Positions 1 to 7,456 of a stretch of DNA of 53,280 nucleotides are shown here, piece after piece (position 1 is the stretch's first letter; each line of letters opens with the position of its first letter). The stretch is from NCBI GenBank assembly GCA_021372055.1, contig JAJFVB010000039.1:1-53280 (forward strand), in the 5' to 3' direction. Position numbers and translations under genes: made by a program. Source of the DNA: Desulfobacteraceae bacterium (lineage in GTDB: Bacteria; Desulfobacterota; Syntrophobacteria; Syntrophobacterales; Syntrophobacteraceae). The notes beneath the pieces were generated by a model. The model was not told the origin of the DNA, made no database searches, and saw nothing but the letters and a program-made list of their open reading frames with translations.

Positions 1-138
1 TCGCCTTCCGTTGACAACATAGGGCAGGCCGCGTCCATACCACCGATCATTTCTCAAGGTTGAAAGGCCTATCCCGAGTATTTCGCCTACCTCCGATTCG
101 TTTACATACCTTGCTTGGGGTTTTTCATTGCCATCCAC
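1..138 (-). CDS. AlpA/excisionase-like HTH protein, N-terminal part (cut by window edge)
   Basis: Read on the minus strand, a GTG at 138-136 opens a frame that stays open to the window edge (46 codons). The translation contains VNESEVGEILGIGLSTL followed by RWYGRGLPYVVNGRR. This is the usual layout of small helix-turn-helix proteins of the AlpA/MerR-like 'HTH_17' class, which act as excisionases or phage regulators: an 'x-EVAxxLGxSxxTL' helix-turn-helix, then a wing ending in GRR. A strong Shine-Dalgarno (aggagg, at 143-148 on the plus strand as cctcct) lies a few bases upstream of the GTG. An ATG in another frame at this place runs into a stop after ten codons. The C-terminus lies outside the window. 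It may be an excisionase or regulator of a mobile element to the left. Confidence 0.7.
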   Translation of the reverse strand, partial: MDGNEKPQARYVNESEVGEILGIGLSTLRNDRWYGRGLPYVVNGRR

Positions 139-319
139 TTAATCCTCCTTTTTGAAATTCAAATCCACGAACGCCATGGCCATGGCTGCGTTGCGAACCC
201 GTTATAGGCCTTCTAAATTTCAAATTTGCGACGTGTGCGACCGACAGGTGCTTACTCGGGATAGTATTGTGTAAGTGTTGGAATCTTAAGGTATGGAGAG
301 GGGGGGTATTTTAGGGACG

Positions 320-351
320 GGGAACGACCGTGTCGAATTTATGTCGTTCCC
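320..351 (-). terminator. 9-bp perfect hairpin downstream of the unknown gene
   Basis: gggaacgac (320-328) and gtcgttccc (343-351) form a perfect 9-bp stem just past the stop codon of the minus-strand gene that ends at 364. There is no clean U-run, so it could be a Rho-dependent or mRNA-end stabilising hairpin rather than an intrinsic terminator. The rest of 139-363 shows nothing else I can name. Confidence 0.4.
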
Positions 352-363
352 GCGTCGATTTGG

Positions 364-1344
364 CTAGGAAACACTTCTTTTTATTCGACCAAGCACATCA
401 TGAGAGAGCGGGATTCCATGCTCCTTAAAAATTTTTCTCAGGAGACCATTTTCGAAGTTCCGCTTCTTATTGCCATGTGTGACGTATAAAGAGGCATCAT
501 CCAGGTGCTTTCTTTTCACGTAGGACCAATTCCGCTTTGCTTCACTGTGATAACCCAACGCATTCCTTTGCAGGTCTTCCACCTCCGGGAGGTTGCTATC
601 ACAATCTGAATCCAGCTTCATCGACTCTAGCATTCCCTTATAGACGGCCCGGACCTCCGGAAGTACTTTTTCCATTAATTCAGCATACTTAACGTCACAT
701 CGTTTCCTTTTCTCTTCTGCTGGGCCACCGTCTGCGGCACCATCTTCTGCGGCACAGCCTTCTGGAAGAACGAGCCACGTCGGCAGATCAACAGCAACAA
801 TGGGCGAAATCTTACTAAAAAATTCCCTAAGCTCATCAAGCTTGAGGTAGTGTGCATTTTGGGAAAAGCTGGTCTCAAAATTTAGGGGCCGCGCCCTTGC
901 AAAGGTTCCATCTATACTATCGCGTTTATAACAATACAGCACTCTGTCCCACGGCCTATCGGAGAATAAGGACCCCAGATCAAGTCCAATCCAACGCCAA
1001 ATAAGCCTGCGCCATCCCACAGTCCGGTCAAAAAAGGAAGGAAAGCTATTCGGAATGGGAGCCTGGTACTGACAGGGGAATAGTTTGATAAGCTCGGGGA
1101 GCTTCTCGGATGAACTCTCCACTTTGGCCAAAACGGCCACTAGACACCGGACGGATATATACCCAGTCAATGTCGCCTTAGCTAAATCCTTTTGAATAGC
1201 GAAATCCGCATTAACCGCATAGGAGGCGTCTTCTTCGAACAAGTCAGAACAAGCAAAATCGTTCATCCAGTCCTCCCCAAAGCATTTTGTATATGCTTTG
1301 GCCGTTTCATTTTCGAACTTCGTCCAACCCTGCTCCACCTTCAC
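364..1344 (-). CDS. Uncharacterised protein (about 326 aa)
   Basis: I do not recognise this protein. It is soluble-looking, rich in charged residues and aromatic clusters (for example WRRLIWRWIGLDLG), with a low-complexity acidic/Gly stretch near the middle (CAAEDGAADGGPAEEKRKR) and a basic C-terminus (RKIFKEHG...RIKRSVS). The open frame reaches an ATG at 1407. I prefer the GTG at 1344 or 1338 because a purine-rich SD (ggagaggagga) lies directly upstream of those, while the 1407 ATG sits inside a repeated TTGTACA motif that looks like control DNA. It lies just outside the tRNA-bounded element, beside the left att copy, with an HTH gene downstream on the same strand. It may be accessory DNA from a neighbouring element. 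No function is proposed. Confidence 0.6.
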   Translation of the reverse strand: MKVEQGWTKFENETAKAYTKCFGEDWMNDFACSDLFEEDASYAVNADFAIQKDLAKATLTGYISVRCLVAVLAKVESSSEKLPELIKLFPCQYQAPIPNSFPSFFDRTVGWRRLIWRWIGLDLGSLFSDRPWDRVLYCYKRDSIDGTFARARPLNFETSFSQNAHYLKLDELREFFSKISPIVAVDLPTWLVLPEGCAAEDGAADGGPAEEKRKRCDVKYAELMEKVLPEVRAVYKGMLESMKLDSDCDSNLPEVEDLQRNALGYHSEAKRNWSYVKRKHLDDASLYVTHGNKKRNFENGLLRKIFKEHGIPLSHDVLGRIKRSVS

Positions 1345-1386
1345 TCTCCTCCTCTCCAATAAACCGCAGCAAGCAAAATCACCAAA

Positions 1387-1407
1387 AGTTGTACAGGAGT
1401 TGTACAA
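1387..1407. promoter_or_regulatory. Tandem AGTTGTACA repeats, possible operator
   Basis: AGTTGTACA occurs at 1387-1395 and again at 1398-1406, exactly 11 bp apart (one helical turn). Because TTGTACAA is itself a palindrome, each copy can also be read as a short dyad. The pair sits just upstream of the preferred start of the minus-strand gene ending at 364, where a repressor or activator site would be expected. Confidence 0.4.
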
Positions 1408-1436
1408 TTCAACTAGGAAGATCCAGAAACGGAAAA

Positions 1437-1467
1437 AGGCACCTAGCTATCTTATAGCTAAGTGCCT
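1437..1467 (-). terminator. Terminator-like hairpin beyond the displaced tRNA 3' fragment
   Basis: On the minus strand AGGCAC...GTGCCT closes a stem whose inner part (tagctat/atagcta) also pairs, followed by a run of T (ctttttcc). It has the same outer stem as the terminator that follows the intact tRNA-Phe (10215-10244), but a diverged interior. It is probably the original terminator of the tRNA gene, now separated from it by the inserted element. Confidence 0.6.
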
Positions 1468-1478
1468 AAATTTGTTGA

Positions 1479-1523
1479 ATGGCGAGGCTCAGAATCGAAC
1501 TGAGGACACGAGGATTTTCAGTC
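1479..1523 (-). repeat. att direct repeat, left copy (displaced tRNA-Phe 3' half)
   Basis: These 45 bases match 10256-10300 exactly and encode, on the minus strand, the tRNA from the anticodon loop to the discriminator base. Similarity ends abruptly on the element side (after 1523). On the outer side it continues imperfectly into the terminator hairpin. No tRNA 5' half is present, so this is an attachment-site remnant and not a gene. Confidence 0.85.
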
Positions 1524-2039
1524 ACTTCCCCCGAGCTTCACGAACTCCTCATCAGCACGCAAGTTACGGGAATGATTAGATTTGGATTTTCCATATTTTG
1601 TCAGATTCTCCACCTTTTTGCCGATTCCGGATAGAAATTCTCACACGATTCTCACACGGCAAAATACCGACTTGCCTTTCACGGCGTTCGGCGTGACAGG
1701 AGGATCTGAGGGGGTGTATTCCGCCCTCAAACCCATTGATATGACTCAAATGATCGAAAATGAAGTTAAGAGGCACACGAAGAAGAACACAAAAAAAGTC
1801 TCAAGTGCCCTCGGATGGCCATTCCATAATTGAGACCACGAAGGACGGGGCAGGATAGCGATTCCACACTCGGAAGCCGTGTTGACTGCACCGTAGGCGC
1901 AGATTTGCAGATAGCATTACGTCACGAGGTCGTTAATTCAAAGTTTGGAGGCAACCGCTTGCTTTCAGGATATACTGAGCCGATAACCTACGCCATTTCG
2001 TAATTTTTAAAACAGAAAAGTATATTCTTACTAGCAAAG
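1524..2039. other. Left end of the element, non-coding
   Basis: This 516-base stretch lies between the att copy and the end of the SIR2-STAND gene. It holds the integrase arm-type repeats at 1637-1658. I see no convincing gene: the short open frames here lack SD sequences and recognisable protein signatures. Confidence 0.5.
1637..1658 (+). repeat. Integrase arm-type site candidate, left (2 x attctcacacg)
   Basis: The 11-mer attctcacacg is repeated head-to-tail at 1637-1647 and 1648-1658. The same 11-mer appears twice at the other end of the element (10182-10203) at a comparable position relative to the att core. Paired arm-type repeats on both sides of a core are the expected binding sites for the N-terminal domain of a lambda-type tyrosine recombinase. 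The role is inferred from position and symmetry. Confidence 0.55.
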
Positions 2040-4457
2040 TCAATCACCATCATCTTCGTATTCAACTCCGGCCAATTTTCTTTCGTATGTAATCAATATA
2101 CTGGTAATTTCTGGATCACCTATTCGTTCTTCAGCTTCCCTCAAATTTCTCATTGCTTCGTCAAAGTACTCAAGATTCCCTGTCATTTTAAAATACTCGA
2201 AACCAACATCACAATATGTCCTTAAAATGTCCTTGTTTTCAGGATGTAAATCAATTGCAATCAATGCCTGATCCCGAGCTTTTACCAATATTGATATCCT
2301 ATCTTCTGGAAGTATGCCAGGTGCGTTTTGCGCTCTTGCTAACATTAGAATAATCTTATATCTCCTTACAGGACCATCTAGCTTGAAATCGTTTTCAAAT
2401 AATCTAATTTCTGTTTCTGCTTTATCAAATTCGTTTAGTTCAATTAAGTTACGGATTAATCTATGACGTGGCACTCTTTCTCCAGGTGCTTTTGAAATAA
2501 GTTTTCTCAGAAGTCTATTTCTTCTTTGCTTATCCGGAAATCTGCCTATACCACTGTGAAAGCCACATAGTTGCCTGATGGTCCGAATTTCGATATCGTA
2601 CGTTGGCAAAATATTTTCTATGACAGTCTCGATCAGCTTATAAAACTCATTCTCATCTGCCATCTTATACTTTGTTATGATATCCGTGATAACTGGATGC
2701 CTGCCCTTCCAACCATAAATTCCTTCCCTATCGCTGACTGTGTACTCACTTATAATGTCAACTAAATTTATAAGTGATGCTTGAACTTCAGCAGCAGGTA
2801 TCCCTAGCAATCGTATTACCAGCTGCCTATGCACTATGATTCCTGAGCTTTCCATCGCCGAAACTAATCTATATATATCTCTGTATTTCTCTTCCAATCC
2901 AGCATATTCACGCAGAATGATATCGTCGAATTTCTCGGACGCAAATATATTCTTTAAGCAAACGAATGTATCTGATTCGCACTTGGTCGTCAGCCTCCTC
3001 TTTCGTTCTGTTCGAGAAAATCCTATGAAACTATTTTCTACCAAAAGGCGTATGTCCGGTGATGTATCAACCAGAGTAAGCAAGTTCTCTACTTCAGATT
3101 CGTCTAACTTTTTTAGTACGAATTGACAACCATTCTTAAAAATATTTGGCGTTTTTATTCGAGGATACCATTGATTCCTGGTGGATGTTAAGAGGAGTTT
3201 TAGATTGTTAATCCCGTCAGATATCAAAAGATCAATTAAATTATTTATTTCATACAAATGAGCATGCGCATCATCAATAAATAATATCCCAGTCTTTCCC
3301 TTTGAATGCATTTCACGGGCGATATTTCTCCACATCTCGTATTGAAGTGTATGCTCATTCTTATGTTCCCAGCAATGAAAGTGTTTTTTATGAAGACAAA
3401 GCATGATTTGTCGAGCAAATGTTGTTTTACCTATACCACTTGCACCTAAAATGACAGTACAAACCTTGCCATTTTCAAATGAGCTTTCAACTTCACTTAG
3501 CAAAGTTCTTTCAAATGTAATTTGTGCCTCAATGTCAGCATAGCTTGCTGGCCATCCTTGATACATCGCGTTTACATTTTTTTCACGACTGCAAATCTCG
3601 TGGGCAACATCTATGGTTATGGAATTTAATGTTGGAGCAATGTCTAGAGGATTATCGGAAAATGAATAGCATACTGTACTTGGCTCAAACTTTTTACTTA
3701 TCTCGATCAAAAAATCGTCAAGTCCGCCAAAAGCTACTTTGATGCCTCTCTTCTCATATAAAATGGACCGATTCCCATCGCCTGAATACAGCAACAGGTT
3801 GATGGAAAATGGATTATGTGTTTTGTTATTTATGTCAATGGACCTATTAACGATATCTTTTATTTGTGGATCTGATAGCGAATAGCCGATAATGACTAAC
3901 GTGGCTCCAGAAAGGTCATTTTTCAATGAGTTATACAAGTCTTCTCTGTAATCAATAGTATTATCGTAATCAGATTCTGTGATAATAATTCTACTATTGC
4001 TTCCGTCAATAATATCCTTCTCAATAGTACCGTGGAGCTTGAATAACTTAGTAGCCTCGGGAACAGACTGCACAGTAAAGTCGAAATTGGATGAATAAAC
4101 ATTGAGCGGTGTGTTTTTCCGTGAATATGATTGCTCAATCAGCTGGTCATAGTTCGTTGTGTATATATTTTTCCAATTGTATAATGGCAAATTTAATAAG
4201 CTACCAGTTACGCTTGGTAGCTTGAACAGTTGTCTGATTGAAGTGATGAGGGCTCTTCTGCCACCTTTTTCTTCGGCTAGACTTGCTATTTCGCTAAGAG
4301 TGTAACCATTCGAATCTATCTGAAAAGTTTTTGATAAATGGGATATAATTTTATCTACACTCGGAGCTCCCGACGGCAATGATGAACCGGAACCAAAAAA
4401 CAAAACTGTTTGATGAGGCTCGATTCTAGCAATCATATTTGAGAGTGGAATACTCAT
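2040..4457 (-). CDS. SIR2-STAND NTPase, putative anti-phage defence effector
   Basis: This 805-aa protein has three parts. Residues 1-265 form a SIR2-like NAD-binding/NADase domain: GSGSS at 22-26, TTNYDQL at 100-106, LHG with the catalytic-type His142, and GYSLSD at 191-196. Residues about 310-460 form a P-loop NTPase: GASGIGKTT at 338-346, Walker B ILFIDDAH at 391-398, and a sensor-like TSTR near 425. The C-terminal third is helical and looks like TPR/ARM repeats, suited to sensing. SIR2 + STAND + repeat sensor is the architecture of AVAST type 5-like defence proteins, which destroy NAD on recognising a phage protein and abort infection. Start ATG at 4457 has an upstream aaggga SD. Low GC, solitary position and location in a tRNA-borne element point to horizontal transfer. 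Specific trigger unknown. Confidence 0.85.
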   Translation of the reverse strand: MSIPLSNMIARIEPHQTVLFFGSGSSLPSGAPSVDKIISHLSKTFQIDSNGYTLSEIASLAEEKGGRRALITSIRQLFKLPSVTGSLLNLPLYNWKNIYTTNYDQLIEQSYSRKNTPLNVYSSNFDFTVQSVPEATKLFKLHGTIEKDIIDGSNSRIIITESDYDNTIDYREDLYNSLKNDLSGATLVIIGYSLSDPQIKDIVNRSIDINNKTHNPFSINLLLYSGDGNRSILYEKRGIKVAFGGLDDFLIEISKKFEPSTVCYSFSDNPLDIAPTLNSITIDVAHEICSREKNVNAMYQGWPASYADIEAQITFERTLLSEVESSFENGKVCTVILGASGIGKTTFARQIMLCLHKKHFHCWEHKNEHTLQYEMWRNIAREMHSKGKTGILFIDDAHAHLYEINNLIDLLISDGINNLKLLLTSTRNQWYPRIKTPNIFKNGCQFVLKKLDESEVENLLTLVDTSPDIRLLVENSFIGFSRTERKRRLTTKCESDTFVCLKNIFASEKFDDIILREYAGLEEKYRDIYRLVSAMESSGIIVHRQLVIRLLGIPAAEVQASLINLVDIISEYTVSDREGIYGWKGRHPVITDIITKYKMADENEFYKLIETVIENILPTYDIEIRTIRQLCGFHSGIGRFPDKQRRNRLLRKLISKAPGERVPRHRLIRNLIELNEFDKAETEIRLFENDFKLDGPVRRYKIILMLARAQNAPGILPEDRISILVKARDQALIAIDLHPENKDILRTYCDVGFEYFKMTGNLEYFDEAMRNLREAEERIGDPEITSILITYERKLAGVEYEDDGD

Positions 4458-4497
4458 ATGCTTTTCCCTTACGCTTTGATAAGACGATTATCATAGC

Positions 4498-4516
4498 TGC
4501 ACGATTATACAGTGCA
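4498..4516 (-). promoter_or_regulatory. Promoter/operator of the SIR2-STAND gene
   Basis: On the minus strand a TATAAT -10 hexamer (4504-4509) lies about 45 bp upstream of the start codon, with a weak -35 (TCTTTT near 4527-4532). An inverted repeat TGCAC-N9-GTGCA (4498-4502 and 4512-4516) brackets the -10 box, where a repressor would block transcription. The element's ribbon-helix-helix protein is one candidate binder, but that is only a guess. Confidence 0.4.
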
Positions 4517-4599
4517 CAATAAGGTAAAAAGATACTATCTCGTGCGAAAAGCTTCAAAAGCCAAGAGAAGGATTGCATAATACACCTGGAAGGAACCCG

Positions 4600-5110
4600 T
4601 TGACAACCTATTCTCTCAGGTTTTCAGAGGCTGGCCTGGGTGTCATGTGGGGAAATGGAGAGAACCGCGAGGAAGTTCGAATCGTGTTTGTGGATTCGGA
4701 AGCCACCGCGTGAAGATGGCGAAGTGTTCGCTGAAGAGCTAAGCCATGGATAAGGATGGGAGACAAAAGTGGTAGGGGGTGGTTAGTAGTTCCAAGGGAC
4801 CGGGATGAGTTGTGGCTATGATGGGCTTCATGCTAAAGGCTACTGAAAGTCGATGGCGGAACATTTTAATTGAATGAGCCCACGTCGGCAACGACAGGGG
4901 CTAGTCCCCCTCACGTCCAAAGTGATAGTCTGCAAGCATCAATTAAGTCGTCATCTATAAGGAGCGGAGAAGGTAGAAACCGGAACGGGTGGCCGTCAGG
5001 GTTAGACCCGCTCGGCGAGGGAGAAGCGGAGCCCCCACGTGCAGAGCGCCGAGCCGATAGCGGGTCTTGGCCTGACGGACGATTGTTCCGGAGTGTCTAC
5101 CCTTCGGAGC
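4600..5110 (+). ncRNA. Highly structured non-coding stretch (RNA or origin candidate)
   Basis: No gene fits this stretch. It contains GTCG-GCAA-CGAC (4884-4895), a GNRA tetraloop hairpin on the plus strand, followed by ggggctagtcccc (4897-4909). Then comes a long nested dyad: CCGGAAC (4980-4986) pairs with GTTCCGG (5085-5091), CCGTCAGG (4993-5000) with CCTGACGG (5071-5078), AGACCCGCT (5004-5012) with AGCGGGTCT (5059-5067), and CGGC (5013-5016) with GCCG (5048-5051). Outside it, gaaggtag and ctacccttc extend the helix with a bulge. The GNRA loop and nested helices suggest a plus-strand RNA. The general look recalls domain I of a group II intron, without an intron ORF or a recognisable domain V. 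A rolling-circle or transfer origin is the alternative. Confidence 0.35.
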
Positions 5111-5154
5111 GGAAAGCCTGGAAGGGTGGTGCGGACCGGAGGCAAAAAAAACCC

Positions 5155-5184
5155 TTGACGCACATAGTGATTCACTGCTAGCAT
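5155..5184 (+). promoter_or_regulatory. Promoter of the ribbon-helix-helix gene
   Basis: TTGACG at 5155-5160 and TAGCAT at 5179-5184 are separated by 18 bp and lie about 50 bp upstream of the preferred start codon at 5232. This is a good sigma-70-type promoter by position and sequence. Confidence 0.5.
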
Positions 5185-5231
5185 GCAAGACACAAATGAA
5201 GGAATTGACGTACTCAATGACGGAGAATCCA

Positions 5232-5489
5232 ATGAGTAAGACTGAAGCAACGCCCGACAGCAGAAGGGTAACCATCTGGTTGCCCGAAGAGTTGATCGCC
5301 CGAGCAGACCGGTTGGCGGAAAGGGCGGAGATTGACAGAGGCAGGTTACTGAGGAACATCATAGAGCTTGGAATTGACACGTTGGAGAAATCGGAAAAAG
5401 TTGGATTGCTCCAGTGTTCTCTGATTCTGAGGGACATGGGAGAATATCTGCAAGAGTGGGTGCGCAGGATCAGGGAAAGAAAAGTTTAG
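5232..5489 (+). CDS. Ribbon-helix-helix (CopG/Arc-like) DNA-binding protein
   Basis: This 85-aa protein begins with a polar tail, then RRVTIWLPEELIARADRLA, a beta-strand plus helix A, and then IDRGRLLRNIIELGIDTLE, helix B. That is the ribbon-helix-helix fold of CopG/Arc/MetJ-type repressors, which bind operators as dimers. The C-terminal tail (LRDMGEYLQEWVRRIRERK) is helical and basic. Of three in-frame ATGs (5196, 5217, 5232) the last has a proper SD (ggag, six bases upstream). The gene follows its own promoter and precedes two large inverted repeats and the replication genes, so control of element copy number or excision is a reasonable inference. It has no toxin partner next to it. Confidence 0.75.
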   Translation: MSKTEATPDSRRVTIWLPEELIARADRLAERAEIDRGRLLRNIIELGIDTLEKSEKVGLLQCSLILRDMGEYLQEWVRRIRERKV

Positions 5490-5524
5490 CGGAAATTTTG
5501 GTTATTACATAAGGCACAAATGGA

Positions 5525-5570
5525 AAACCGTAAGCTAATCGACTGTGGGGACAGAGCTAGCTTACGGTTT
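5525..5570. repeat. Inverted repeat 1, 13-bp arms, loop with GGACAGAG
   Basis: AAACCGTAAGCTA (5525-5537) and TAGCTTACGGTTT (5558-5570) are perfectly complementary around a 20-base loop containing GGACAGAG (5549-5556). It lies between the regulator and the replication genes. There is no T-run behind it, so a terminator role is unlikely. An initiator/relaxase recognition hairpin is plausible. Confidence 0.6.
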
Positions 5571-5644
5571 CAGGGTGTGCCCAATCCCATGCAGGGGACA
5601 ATGCAGCACCGTTTGTTTTTAGTCTGAGTGCGCTTTAGGGTCAA

Positions 5645-5702
5645 GAGTTTAGCTGAGAGCAGGACAGAGGCATCGCCGCTGATCCTCCTCTCAGCTAAAC
5701 TC
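5645..5702. repeat. Inverted repeat 2, 15-bp arms, loop with GGACAGAG
   Basis: GAGTTTAGCTGAGAG (5645-5659) and CTCTCAGCTAAACTC (5688-5702) pair perfectly around a 28-base loop. The loop carries GGACAGAG (5662-5669), the same 8-mer found in the loop of the first inverted repeat. Two dissimilar stems presenting the same loop word, just upstream of a Rep_trans/MobT-like gene, suggest nick-site or accessory-site hairpins. Confidence 0.6.
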
Positions 5703-5708
5703 GGTCTG

Positions 5709-5751
5709 CCCCCTCGGGATCAGTATCGAATGATTCGAGGGGGATTTTTTT
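5709..5751 (+). terminator. Rho-independent terminator
   Basis: CCCCCTCG (5709-5716) pairs with CGAGGGGG (5736-5743), followed by an A and seven T (5745-5751). It closes the transcript of the ribbon-helix-helix gene and separates it from the next operon. Confidence 0.8.
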
Positions 5752-5844
5752 GTCCTGAAATCGGCCGAATCTCAAAGCTCGCAAAGCATTACCTGGATTA
5801 GGTTTACGAGAAATGCGCGAACAAATTTGAAGGAGGGATGGGAA

Positions 5845-6207
5845 ATGAGCAGACCTAAAATCAAGAGGCAAAAGGAGTTGATCGCATCTTTCTTCGGCCC
5901 TGTGCCGGAAGGAATCGAAGTGGATTTTCTTATCAAAACAAAGCGTCACGAACGATTGGTTTTCTCCGATGCCGTAACTCTTATGGGTTGGCTGGACGAA
6001 AAAGAGCAGCGTTACGTGAAGGAAGGAAACAATGACCTGGTTGGACACTGCCAGGACCTGCGATCCGACATTGTGGGATTCCTGATGAACCCAATGGCCG
6101 GTTGTCAGCAGCCTAACAGCTTGCCATTGATCAAGTGGGAGAATCGCGCCGGTGGGGAGCCGCGGGGCGGCGGGATGCCGGCGCGATCCTCGGAAGGTGA
6201 CAGGTAA
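5845..6207 (+). CDS. Uncharacterised small element protein (120 aa)
   Basis: I do not recognise this protein. It begins MSRPKIKRQKELIASFFG and has a compact, mostly alpha/beta-looking body with LVFSDAVTLMGWLDEKEQRY. The C-terminal 25 residues are rich in Gly, Arg and Pro (RAGGEPRGGGMPARSS) and probably disordered. I chose the ATG at 5845 because aaggagg lies seven bases upstream. The frame-opening ATG at 5827 sits on the SD itself. It is the first gene of the replication operon (initiator, ATPase, HTH, integrase), so an accessory role in replication or its control is possible. Confidence 0.65.
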   Translation: MSRPKIKRQKELIASFFGPVPEGIEVDFLIKTKRHERLVFSDAVTLMGWLDEKEQRYVKEGNNDLVGHCQDLRSDIVGFLMNPMAGCQQPNSLPLIKWENRAGGEPRGGGMPARSSEGDR

Positions 6208-6271
6208 GGCTTACAAGCTTACGTAAAAAGACATGGGGTGAGTTCAGGAATCGCATACGAGGGAGGGAATC

Positions 6272-7456
6272 ATGGGGGATTTGTCAAACAAGTTACAGGC
6301 TGTAGCGGTATTGCCCGCAAGCATGGCGGAATCTGTAACACGCCATGCGCTAATCACAGATGAGAATAAGGCAAGAAACCTAATAACCGGAATTGATAGT
6401 CTCGACCTTGGCCTATACGTCCAATGGGGAAGCAGCTGGGTAGAGCGGCTCAGAATGCTGGATGGCTTTAAACAGCTCGCTCAGAAAGAAAACGGCGGCT
6501 TACTGGTTCAAATGCATCCCGAAAGACAGTGCCTGATCCATGCGGGCGGCAAGGGCAATAATTACAGATTTCACCTGGAGTATCCGGGCTACCATCTCTT
6601 TATTGCCAAGGCCGCTTGTGGCACCAAAAGCCCGAATGTATACGTGTCGTTTAACTCCAAAGCGCTTTGGATGGGAGACATAGAAAAGAATCTCTCCGAG
6701 ATCGAAGAAGATCTAAAAACAATAGGAAAAGGAAAAATAGAGTGCATCAAGTGCAGCAGGTGTGATCTCACCGCCGATTTCCTAATTCCAGGTGGGCTGA
6801 GCTCCGAATTCCTGCAGTCCCACAAAGTAACCCGAAGTCGGAAGTCAAAATCTTATCTGAACGGAGAAGAACTTGAGACATTCTATGCAGGGGATGCGGA
6901 TGGACCAGTCCAGCTAAGAATCTACAATAAGACCAGAGAAATAGCCTCGAACGGGAAAAAGGACTGGTTTTGGCAGCTTTGGGACGTCGGGCCGGGAACT
7001 GTTGTATGGAGGGTCGAGTTTCAGCTTCGTAGGCCGGTTTTAAAGGAATTTGGAGTAAATACCCTTGCCGAGCTACAGGAAAAAGCCGGGGGAATCTGGA
7101 AATACCTCACGGAGAAATGGTTTACCCTGCGTTTCCTGGATAACGAAAGCACCGAGCGAAGGACCGTCCATCCGATTTGGAAAGAGGTGCAAGCGTGCGC
7201 TGGAAATTTCGGTCCGGGGATGATGCTAAAGCGAAATATCCAGGGATTAGGCACCGCCTCCGCCTCCTGGTACCTGTCCCACATTTACGGATGCCTTGTA
7301 TCGGTCGCGCCTCTTCTTGGATGTGACAGCCTGCCTGACACTCTGAAGCAAGTTGGGGCTCTGCTAAACGGCCGCGACAAAGCCGATTTCAAAGTGAAGC
7401 GCCTGAAGAAGGCGATCAGTTTTGGTCTTTCGGGCAATGGAGGGGCAAATGATTGA
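6272..7456 (+). CDS. Rep_trans/MobT-like replication initiator or relaxase
   Basis: This 394-aa protein carries the pattern of the replication initiation factor family (Rep_trans, which includes ICE relaxases of the MobT/NicK type). It has RCDLTAD at 163-169 on a conserved strand, RIYNKTREI at 216-224, where the family has 'R-I-Y-D-K', and WRVEFQLRR at 246-254, the usual 'W-R-x-E-x-Q-L-R' strand. Members nick one strand at an origin hairpin and start rolling-circle replication or transfer. The start at 6272 has a strong SD (agggaggg). The gene overlaps the next by eight bases (ATG...TGA), so the two are translationally coupled. The upstream inverted repeats are candidate targets. No coupling ATPase or secretion genes are seen, so self-transfer is unlikely. 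Confidence 0.75.
   Translation: MGDLSNKLQAVAVLPASMAESVTRHALITDENKARNLITGIDSLDLGLYVQWGSSWVERLRMLDGFKQLAQKENGGLLVQMHPERQCLIHAGGKGNNYRFHLEYPGYHLFIAKAACGTKSPNVYVSFNSKALWMGDIEKNLSEIEEDLKTIGKGKIECIKCSRCDLTADFLIPGGLSSEFLQSHKVTRSRKSKSYLNGEELETFYAGDADGPVQLRIYNKTREIASNGKKDWFWQLWDVGPGTVVWRVEFQLRRPVLKEFGVNTLAELQEKAGGIWKYLTEKWFTLRFLDNESTERRTVHPIWKEVQACAGNFGPGMMLKRNIQGLGTASASWYLSHIYGCLVSVAPLLGCDSLPDTLKQVGALLNGRDKADFKVKRLKKAISFGLSGNGGAND

Noticed and set aside
1479..1523. Second tRNA gene at the left end
   Set aside because: Only the 3' half from the anticodon loop is present; the 5' half and acceptor partner are missing.
4870..5489. Open frames on both strands in the structured region
   Set aside because: They run through the nested dyad, lack SDs and have no protein-like composition, except the ribbon-helix-helix gene that starts at 5232.
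5232..6207. Toxin-antitoxin pair of the ribbon-helix-helix protein and the next gene
   Set aside because: A terminator and 350 bp with two large hairpins separate them, and the second protein has no toxin motif.
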